From assembly GCA_900554605.1 (NCBI GenBank), contig USHU01000074.1, forward strand, positions 1-5,966: a stretch of 5,966 bases of DNA, written 5' to 3'. The notes beneath the pieces were generated by a model. It searched no databases. It was not told the origin of the DNA and saw only the letters and a program-made list of their open reading frames with translations. Below are positions 1 to 4,824 of this stretch, in pieces. How positions within the stretch are numbered: the stretch's first letter is position 1; every line of letters begins with the position of its first letter. The stretch comes from an uncultured Actinomyces sp. GTDB taxonomy: Bacteria; Actinomycetota; Actinomycetes; Actinomycetales; Actinomycetaceae. The position numbers were made by a program, and so were the translations under genes.

Positions 1-1490
1 CAAGAGCGGACTTCATCGAGGCGGTCGCGCAGCTGGGTGTGCGGAATGTTGAGTGAGTTGGGCATGTGCCCGGCCGCGTATTCCCCCACCGTGCGTACGT
101 CGAGGACTGGCATGTCCTCGGTCAGGGCATCCGGACCGGTGAGGACGAGCTCGCCGGTCAGCACGTTGTGCACGACCATTCCGGTCTGGTTGACGGGGTC
201 CTTGGCCTGGCCGTAGGGCGGGGCGTAGGCGAGGTCCAGGTCGATGAGATCCATCGCCTTCAGGCCAGCCCGCATGGCGGTCGCAATGACGTCGATGCGG
301 CGGTCCACACCGTCGGTGCCCACGGCTTGCGCGCCGAGAATCTGTCCGCCGGTGCCGACATGCATGAGGATGTGCACGGGCTTGGCGCCGGGGAAATAGC
401 CCGCGTGCTGGTTGGCGTGCGTGTGCACCGTGAAATACTCCGCGCACGAGGCATCGAGGGCCTGGCGGTTAGCACCGGTCATGGCGGCGGTGAGGCTCCC
501 AATCCGGACGATCGCGGTGGCCTGGGGGCTCGGGATGGGGCGCGCTGTGGCCTCGCCCTGTTCGGCGTCGGCGATCGCGTCAGCGACGAGGCGTCCTCCG
601 CGGTTTGCGGGTCCGGCCAGGGCGACGGGGCGGTCATGGTCGCGACCCATCGTGCCGTCGCCAACCGCGTAGACGTCGTCGGCGCTGGTACGCCCGTGCT
701 CGTCGACGAGGATGTAGCCGCGCTTGGTCTCGATACCCGCGGCCTCGGCGAAGGCGGTGTCGGGGTGGACTCCGGTTGACAGGACGATGACGTCGGCACT
801 CAGCTCGGTTCCGTCGGAGAGTGTCACGCAGTCTTGATCGTCGCCGTGGGTGATGGACTGGGCGGCAACGCCTGCATGGACGTGCACACCAAGAGCGCGC
901 AGTTCCTGCGTGACCAGCGTGGCCATCTCGACTTCGAGGGGTGGCAGGACGTGCTCGGCATACTCGACGAGGTGGGTCTCGAAGCCTCGCTGCGCGAGGG
1001 CTTCGGTGGCCTCGATGCCGATGAACCCGGCCCCCAGGACAACGGCGTGCGTGCCCGAGGCCTCGCGCAGGGCGAGGGCATCGTCGACCGTGCGCAGCGT
1101 GTGCACCCGCGGAGAGTCGAGGCCATCAATCGGGGGCAGGCTCGCGAGGCCGCCCGGGGAGAGGATCAGGTGATCGTAGGTGAGCGCGTAGGCCTCGCCG
1201 GTCTCCGAGTTCGCGACCTGGACGCTGTGCGCGCCGGGGTTGATCGCCGTGACCTCGGAGTTGATGCGCACGTCGAGGTTCAGCGCAGCTTTGAGAGTTT
1301 GCGGGGTGTGAAGGAGGAGCTTGGTGGGGTCTTCGATCTCGCCGCCGACGTAGTACGGGAGCCCGCAGTTCGCGAAGGACACGTATTTGCTGCGCTCCAG
1401 CACGATGATCTCGGCGCCCTCATCGCGCCTGCGCAGGCGCGCCGCCGCGCTCATACCACCCGCGACTCCTCCGACGACTACAACTCGCAT
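1..1490 (-). CDS. CoA-disulfide/CoA-persulfide reductase with C-terminal rhodanese domain (3' end outside the window)
   Basis: Flavin-dependent pyridine nucleotide-disulfide oxidoreductase of the CoADR-rhodanese type. The family uses NAD(P)H to reduce CoA disulfide or CoA persulfide in the cytoplasm, and the fused rhodanese domain handles sulfane sulfur. I read 496 residues before the frame leaves the window. Visible motifs: FAD-binding GGVAGG at residues 7-12; the single active cysteine C42 in FANCGLPYY (not the CxxxxC pair of lipoamide or glutathione reductases); the NAD(P)H-binding loop LGAGFIGIEA at 152-161; the second FAD motif VYAVGD at 273-278; the family hallmark AYAPPYGQAKDPVN at 421-434; then a rhodanese start, MPVLDVRTVGEY at 460-471 and GHMPNSLNIP at 474-483. 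The rhodanese catalytic Cys is outside the window. The ATG at 1490 starts directly on the beta strand before the FAD loop and has a weak AGAAAG ten bases upstream. The gene is much richer in GC than its neighbours. Family is confident; preferred substrate is inferred. Confidence 0.93.
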   Translation of the reverse strand, partial: MRVVVVGGVAGGMSAAARLRRRDEGAEIIVLERSKYVSFANCGLPYYVGGEIEDPTKLLLHTPQTLKAALNLDVRINSEVTAINPGAHSVQVANSETGEAYALTYDHLILSPGGLASLPPIDGLDSPRVHTLRTVDDALALREASGTHAVVLGAGFIGIEATEALAQRGFETHLVEYAEHVLPPLEVEMATLVTQELRALGVHVHAGVAAQSITHGDDQDCVTLSDGTELSADVIVLSTGVHPDTAFAEAAGIETKRGYILVDEHGRTSADDVYAVGDGTMGRDHDRPVALAGPANRGGRLVADAIADAEQGEATARPIPSPQATAIVRIGSLTAAMTGANRQALDASCAEYFTVHTHANQHAGYFPGAKPVHILMHVGTGGQILGAQAVGTDGVDRRIDVIATAMRAGLKAMDLIDLDLAYAPPYGQAKDPVNQTGMVVHNVLTGELVLTGPDALTEDMPVLDVRTVGEYAAGHMPNSLNIPHTQLRDRLDEVRS

Positions 1491-1538
1491 GTTCGGCTTA
1501 CTTTCTGGCTTAAGCTTTTGTCTACTTCCCCTCCCCCA

Positions 1539-1567
1539 AGAATACCCCTGGGGGTATTTGAGAGCAA
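1539..1567 (-). promoter_or_regulatory. Promoter of the CoA-disulfide/persulfide reductase gene
   Basis: Read on the minus strand, TTGCTC (1562-1567) and TATTCT (1539-1544) are separated by exactly 17 bases, which fits a housekeeping sigma-70/SigA-type promoter. Transcription would begin near 1532, giving a leader of roughly 40 bases before the ATG at 1490. The inverted-repeat operator fills most of the spacer and overlaps the -10 box, the classic geometry for repression. The boxes were identified by eye and deviate from consensus, so the exact start site is an inference. Confidence 0.6.
1541..1558. promoter_or_regulatory. CsoR/CstR-type operator
   Basis: Perfect inverted repeat AATACCCC-TG-GGGGTATT, two 8-base arms around a 2-base centre. 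An A/T-flanked C-run facing a G-run (ATACCCC..GGGGTAT) is the known operator form of the CsoR family (copper sensor CsoR, persulfide sensor CstR and relatives). Its place over the spacer and -10 box of the reductase promoter supports repressor binding. In firmicutes CstR controls sulfide/persulfide detoxification genes, including CoA-persulfide reductase, so a CstR-like persulfide sensor is the best guess; a copper-responsive CsoR is the alternative. The regulator gene is not in this window. Confidence 0.75.
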
Positions 1568-1593
1568 GGTTCCAACGCATACAGCAGACTCCA

Positions 1594-1610
1594 CAGCCTA
1601 GGAGAGGCTG
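1594..1610. repeat. Small inverted repeat
   Basis: CAGCCT-AGGAG-AGGCTG, 6-bp arms around a 5-base centre, lying upstream of the reductase -35 box. On the + strand the loop reads AGGAG, but no start codon follows at a useful distance. It may be a protein-binding site or chance; no function is assigned. Confidence 0.3.
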
Positions 1611-1688
1611 CCGCACGCACATAGGCTCGCTAGAGCACGCTCCACATCAACGTCCCGCTTCTGACTCGAAATTATTGGAGGCACAACG

Positions 1689-1850
1689 ATGACCGAATTC
1701 ATTTTTCCTTCATTCTCTCGGAGACCTCACTGGCTCTACTCTGGTTTTTTGCGATCGATCGCCAAGGTGATTCCTGAACATAAATGGGGGCACCCACGCT
1801 CGACGCGTGGGTACCCCCGTCTATCTAGAGCTCGAGCGATTACTGCTTGA
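1689..1850 (+). CDS. Doubtful 53-residue small ORF with strong ribosome binding site
   Basis: The only + strand frame in the gap with a textbook start: GGAGG at 1677-1681, seven bases, then ATG at 1689, encoding a peptide that begins MTEFIFPSF and ends at TGA 1848-1850. Against it, the second half of the frame reads through the lectin terminator hairpin (1786-1818) and overlaps the lectin 3' end by 11 bases. The later residues are Arg/Pro-rich as expected of random sequence, and no domain, signal peptide or membrane helix is visible. No convincing + strand promoter was found. It could be a real small protein, the 5' stub of a gene lost by deletion, or a chance frame. I lean towards remnant or chance. 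Confidence 0.2.
   Translation: MTEFIFPSFSRRPHWLYSGFLRSIAKVIPEHKWGHPRSTRGYPRLSRARAITA
1751..1762. repeat. Perfect 12-bp palindrome
   Basis: GCGATCGATCGC reads identically on both strands and contains two overlapping CGATCG units. It sits between the lectin terminator and the reductase promoter. No function can be assigned; it may be a regulator or methylation-rich site, or chance. Confidence 0.35.
1786..1818 (-). terminator. Hairpin terminator of the lectin gene
   Basis: The arms at 1786-1799 and 1805-1818 pair over 14 positions with one C/A mismatch around a 5-base loop, giving a very GC-rich stem of GGGGG and ACCCACGC blocks. It lies 22 bases after the lectin stop codon. On the minus strand it is followed by ATTTATGTTC, a weak T-rich tail, so it resembles the strong-stem, poor-tail terminators common in high-GC bacteria. 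No T-run follows it on the + strand. Confidence 0.7.
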
Positions 1851-3396
1851 TAAAGCGGAATGCCTGGGCTTTCGAACCGTTGTATCCGTAGATCTGCAGA
1901 GGCGTTCCATCAGCATTTCGCCCGCCCTCTACGTCAAGCACGGGCGATACCGCAAGCGCGGAGACGCAAATCACATGATCATTAGAATCTTCAGTAACCA
2001 CCCATTTCTGCGCGCGCGTACCGTTTGCAGGCTGCTGAGTAATCTTGGTTCCGAAGAGCTTGCTGCCACCATAGACATCCAGCACCTTCCCCGAGCCAAC
2101 ATTCGTCAAGATGACATAGCCCTGCGCATCGTGACTGACGCGCCACTTTTGCGCAGCACTACCATTCGCCGAATAGAGCCACACACGAGCACCAGCATCT
2201 TTAGATCCCCACTGGACGTCCACGCGCTTTCCAGGGGCGACTAGCGGTTCAATCTCATAGATTCCATCTTCAACAAAGTGACGAAAGTCATGCGCATGGC
2301 TATCTAATCTGGCGAATGAACTTCCAGAGGCCTTTAAGCGCCACTGCTGAGCAGTCGTCCCGTTGGGAAGATATCCATCAATGGCTCTTCCACCTTGAGG
2401 AACACCGCCCCTGAGGTCGACGACCAATCCAGTTCCCACATTACGAAACATGTAGGCACCACCCGTAACCGAAGTAATCACCCATTTTTGATTCGGATTG
2501 TTCAGATCCGTTGTCCAAACCTGAAGCTGACGACCAGGAATGGGCGTCCCGTCTGTACTGTCCAGGGATTTACCCGACCAGACATTCTCGAGGTGGTAGT
2601 AGCCATCGGCATCACGGGAGATCTTCCACATTGCATTATCGGGTGCCCATGCATCCAACAGCTGTACCTTTGCTCCGTTGCCCATCGCCCCATCTACGAT
2701 TCCGATGTTTTTGTTGTAGCTGCCGACACTGTAAATCACGTAGTAGCCGGGGGCAATATCTGCCTGTCCCTCAGAACTTACCGATGGCTTTGTCGGGATA
2801 AACGCAAAGCTCTGAGCGTCTGAGCCATTTGCTGTCCACAGCTGAACATTCGCCCCTGCGGAGCGACGAGCACCTGAAATATCCAAGACGATCGAGGAAT
2901 CCAGTGCCGAAACGATGGTAATACGCCCCTTATCCCCAGTGACAATCTTCCACTTTTGAGCACGACTTCCATTACCACCCCACTGCGCAACATTCGTTCC
3001 GGGGCGAGATGACCCCCACTGCGCATCAAGAACCTTTCCAGAGGCAACATTGGTGATGGTCGCAAGACCTTCAGAATCGTAAGAAACCCGCCACTTCTGA
3101 GCGCCGCTCAAATTCGCGTTCCACAGCTGGACATTCGCGCCGTCATTCCGGCTCGCCGCCCAAACATCGAGCACCAAGTCATCAGCAAGCGCAGACTTAA
3201 TGTAGTACTCACCCGCCACAACTGCGCTAGGCGCCGTCAGCGTCGCGCCAATGGAAGGCGTTGTAGGAGCAGCATCTGCAGGTGCCGTTACACTCCCAAC
3301 ACCTAGGACAGTTGACAGCAGTGTTGCAATAAAAATGCGCCGAAGGGGGCGCTGCGGCATCGAAGGATATACACGGTGCATGAGAATCAAACCCAT
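1840..3396 (-). CDS. Secreted ricin-type beta-trefoil lectin with nine repeats (three trefoils)
   Basis: Carbohydrate-binding RICIN-domain protein, probably secreted. If the start is at 3396, a signal peptide is visible: RPLRR (16-20), a hydrophobic stretch IFIATLLSTVLGVGSV (21-36), then APADA-APTTP with likely cleavage after residue 42. The mature part is built only of ricin repeats with QxW-type motifs at QKW 100-102, QKW 147-149, QSF 195-197, AMW 255-257, QKW 303-305, QQW 350-352, QKW 416-418, QKW 463-465 and QAF 511-513. The 47-48 spacing, broken by gaps of 60 and 66, marks three trefoils (about 61-201, 214-357, 376-517). No hydrolase, protease or toxin domain and no LPXTG anchor is present. 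An in-frame TAG directly precedes the ATG at 3396; ATGs at 3381 and 3360 are alternatives, the latter giving the most typical signal peptide. None has a Shine-Dalgarno. The sugar ligand cannot be told. Confidence 0.9.
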   Translation of the reverse strand: MGLILMHRVYPSMPQRPLRRIFIATLLSTVLGVGSVTAPADAAPTTPSIGATLTAPSAVVAGEYYIKSALADDLVLDVWAASRNDGANVQLWNANLSGAQKWRVSYDSEGLATITNVASGKVLDAQWGSSRPGTNVAQWGGNGSRAQKWKIVTGDKGRITIVSALDSSIVLDISGARRSAGANVQLWTANGSDAQSFAFIPTKPSVSSEGQADIAPGYYVIYSVGSYNKNIGIVDGAMGNGAKVQLLDAWAPDNAMWKISRDADGYYHLENVWSGKSLDSTDGTPIPGRQLQVWTTDLNNPNQKWVITSVTGGAYMFRNVGTGLVVDLRGGVPQGGRAIDGYLPNGTTAQQWRLKASGSSFARLDSHAHDFRHFVEDGIYEIEPLVAPGKRVDVQWGSKDAGARVWLYSANGSAAQKWRVSHDAQGYVILTNVGSGKVLDVYGGSKLFGTKITQQPANGTRAQKWVVTEDSNDHVICVSALAVSPVLDVEGGRNADGTPLQIYGYNGSKAQAFRFIKQ

Positions 3397-3581
3397 CTAT
3401 TGGAGGGAAGCTATGGCACAAAACTAGGAATGCGCCTTTGCATAATCTGGATGGACAATTGCAAGCTTAGCGGTCCATTACTTTAACTGTCACCGATTAC
3501 CTGAATCGATTAGATTCAAAATGTTGCGAAAGCGTGAAAAACTAGGAAAAACCGGAACTCGGGATCCCGGATAAAAAATGG
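3397..3581. other. Leader region upstream of the lectin gene
   Basis: A/T-richer stretch between the tRNA and the lectin gene. It must hold the lectin promoter unless the lectin is read through from the tRNA. Candidate minus-strand boxes (such as GTGACA with TAAGCT, 18 bases apart) are weak, and I do not call a promoter. The end nearest the tRNA holds a possible terminator (3547-3570). Confidence 0.4.
3547..3570 (-). terminator. Possible terminator after tRNA-Thr
   Basis: On the minus strand a CCGG (3567-3570) can pair with CCGG (3552-3555) around a segment that itself contains the dyad CGGGATCCCG, and TTTTT follows at 3547-3551. A second T-run (3573-3578) lies between it and the tRNA. The stem is short, so this is only a candidate. 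Confidence 0.4.
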
Positions 3582-3654
3582 AGCCACCTGTCGGACTCGA
3601 ACCGACGACCGTCCGCTTACAAGGCGGGTGCTCTACCAACTGAGCTAAGGTGGC
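3582..3654 (-). tRNA. tRNA-Thr (anticodon UGU)
   Basis: A full cloverleaf of 72 bases plus the discriminator T. Acceptor arms GCCACCT/AGGTGGC pair fully; D arm GCTC/GAGC; anticodon loop CTTGTAA with anticodon TGT, which reads ACA (Thr); a 5-base variable loop; and T arm GTCGG/CCGAC with loop TTCGAGT. The CCA tail is not encoded. The outermost anticodon-stem pair is a C27-A43 mismatch; the other four pairs are intact. The tRNA stands alone between the DsbA-like gene and the lectin gene, with its 3' end facing the lectin. Confidence 0.97.
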
Positions 3655-3780
3655 AACCCACATAGTGTGCCATGACTCAGGCCGCAAAGACGAATTTAAA
3701 ACCGCAATGTGGCTCACATGCCACTTCACGATCCTCACCATCTCCCGGACACAGTCCACAAAGCTCAGGGCGCGTCTCCA

Positions 3781-3828
3781 AAGAAACAACAGGGGCGCAT
3801 GCACGACCATGTCACGCACGCGCCCCTG
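3781..3828 (-). terminator. Rho-independent terminator of the DsbA-like gene
   Basis: Perfect 9-bp arms CAGGGGCGC and GCGCCCCTG (3820-3828 with 3790-3798) enclose a further imperfect stem, so the hairpin is long. On the minus strand it is followed by TTGTTTCTT (3781-3789). It begins 33 bases after the stop codon of the DsbA-like gene and isolates that unit from the tRNA. Confidence 0.85.
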
Positions 3829-3861
3829 AAAAGCCCGATCACATAAGAGCGATCAGCAGCA

Positions 3862-4713
3862 TCACTTCGATGCAGATGCCGGACCGGCAGCTTGAAGCTG
3901 AGCAGTAATCACGGGATAGAAATCATTGACACTGGTTGCCTTGACGCCCTTGAAATCAACGACGGCTTTATCGTTCACAACGAACTCAGGAGTTCCCAAA
4001 GATCCATTTTCGCGACCGTCAATCTTTGCCTCAGCCCACGTGTTGGTCGACTTGGTCAGATAATCATTCACACCGTTTTCAGGGAAGGTGTCAATAACAT
4101 CTTGCGGAATTCCTACCTGCGCAGCGATTTCTTTAACCTTTGTAGCAGAAGCAGACAGGTCCTGAACAACGGTTCCCTTGCCAGAGTTGTACTGATCATT
4201 GAAGTAAGACAGCAAGGCGTTGTGGAACTTCATCCACGTTTGCGCATCGACCTTTTGTGCAGCGACCAGAGCCGCACTGGTTGACGCATACTGATACGCA
4301 GCCTTCACCGTATTCACGGGCTGGTACTTGATGTTGTACTTACCAGCAAGGACATCCTGGCTAACCTGCTCCCCAAAACCCACATCGTATGCCGCGCACA
4401 CATGGCAGGAGTAGTCGAAATACTCGGTGAGCGTCGGAATGGATTCGTCGACCTTTCCAATACCGAGGTGGGAAATAACGACGGGTTCACCATTTGAATA
4501 CGCACCGAGCGCAGCCGATCCGGCCTCGGCGATTTCTGCCTTCTTGCGGTTGGACTGGACGATAACCGCAGCAATTGCCACGATGATGACAACCACAATC
4601 AGCGCAACCAAAGAAATGATAATGTTGCGAGTCCGGCGATCTGCACGCGCCTGTTCTTCACGCAGCTGCAGCGCCTTTGCGCGTACATCCTGCGAGCGGG
4701 AAGCCTTTGCCAT
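3862..4713 (-). CDS. Membrane-anchored DsbA-family thiol-disulfide oxidoreductase
   Basis: Extracytoplasmic thioredoxin-fold protein of the DsbA/DSBA-like (Thioredoxin_4) family, which forms or reshuffles disulfides in exported proteins. It is 283 residues from the ATG at 4713. Features in order: a charged Arg/Lys/Glu-rich cytoplasmic tail (1-29); one transmembrane helix (about 30-52, IIISLVALIVVVIIVAIAA); a thioredoxin strand TLTEYFDYS followed by active site C103-H-V-C106; a helical insertion (about 140-225); the cis-Pro loop GTP at 240-242 with PEFVVND; and a C-terminal helix. CHVC differs from the common CP[YH]C, so redox potential may differ. I chose 4713 because AGAAAGG lies nine bases upstream and the tail matches the usual actinobacterial form; a longer frame to 4803 adds 30 unconvincing residues. 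It lies 111 bases behind the membrane protein gene with no terminator between, so co-transcription is possible. Its partner and substrates are not shown. Confidence 0.92.
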   Translation of the reverse strand: MAKASRSQDVRAKALQLREEQARADRRTRNIIISLVALIVVVIIVAIAAVIVQSNRKKAEIAEAGSAALGAYSNGEPVVISHLGIGKVDESIPTLTEYFDYSCHVCAAYDVGFGEQVSQDVLAGKYNIKYQPVNTVKAAYQYASTSAALVAAQKVDAQTWMKFHNALLSYFNDQYNSGKGTVVQDLSASATKVKEIAAQVGIPQDVIDTFPENGVNDYLTKSTNTWAEAKIDGRENGSLGTPEFVVNDKAVVDFKGVKATSVNDFYPVITAQLQAAGPASASK

Positions 4714-4722
4714 TATTGCGGG

Positions 4723-4729
4723 CCTTTCT
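4723..4729 (-). promoter_or_regulatory. Ribosome binding site deciding the DsbA-like start
   Basis: AGAAAGG on the minus strand, nine bases before the ATG at 4713. The in-frame ATG at 4803 has no comparable site, so this favours the shorter 283-residue protein. Confidence 0.65.
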
Positions 4730-4730
4730 G

Positions 4731-4745
4731 TTGAACTGCATTCAA
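4731..4745. repeat. Inverted repeat upstream of the DsbA-like gene
   Basis: TTGAA-CTGCA-TTCAA, 5-bp arms around a 5-base centre, immediately upstream of the ribosome binding site. It could be an operator or a small leader hairpin, but arms this short also occur by chance. Confidence 0.25.
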
Positions 4746-4824
4746 GACTAGCGAGCAATGCCCGTTTACGCACCGATACCAACGCCGCCGCGTCACTTTT
4801 CATTCCCGGCGCAGCAAGAGAACC

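Larger units (their letters stand above)
1491..1839. other. Intergenic region between the lectin and reductase genes
   Basis: About 350 bases with no convincing gene. It holds the lectin terminator (1786-1818), a 12-bp palindrome (1751-1762), a small inverted repeat (1594-1610), the reductase promoter with its operator (1539-1567), and one short + strand frame with a good ribosome binding site (1689-1850), which is described separately and doubted. No RNA gene, transposon end or tRNA-derived repeat was recognised here. The GC content shifts across this stretch, from about 50% on the lectin side to about two-thirds or more on the reductase side. Confidence 0.7.

Noticed and set aside
66..1601. 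Long + strand open frames at 66-779 and 834-1601, and shorter minus-strand frames inside the same region
   Set aside because: They lie over the reductase, whose FAD, NAD(P)H, active-Cys and rhodanese motifs are all in one continuous minus-strand frame. The alternative translations are Arg/Pro/Gly/Val-rich with no domain, as expected for shadows in high-GC coding sequence.
1807..2823. + strand frames opposite the lectin gene (1807-2244, 2395-2823)
   Set aside because: They oppose the regular nine-repeat lectin frame, and lack ribosome sites and recognisable domains.
1491..3654. A mobile element inserted at tRNA-Thr carrying the lectin gene
   Set aside because: The tRNA-adjacent position and lower GC suggested it, but I found no second copy of the tRNA 3' end, no integrase and no transposon ends in the window.
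3490..3819. Minus-strand frame of 109 residues across the tRNA
   Set aside because: It reads through a complete tRNA and part of a terminator hairpin; the tRNA explains the sequence.
4714..4803. 30-residue N-terminal extension of the DsbA-like protein from an ATG at 4803
   Set aside because: No good ribosome site precedes it, and the extra residues look random, while the ATG at 4713 has AGAAAGG at nine bases and begins a typical charged tail before the membrane helix.
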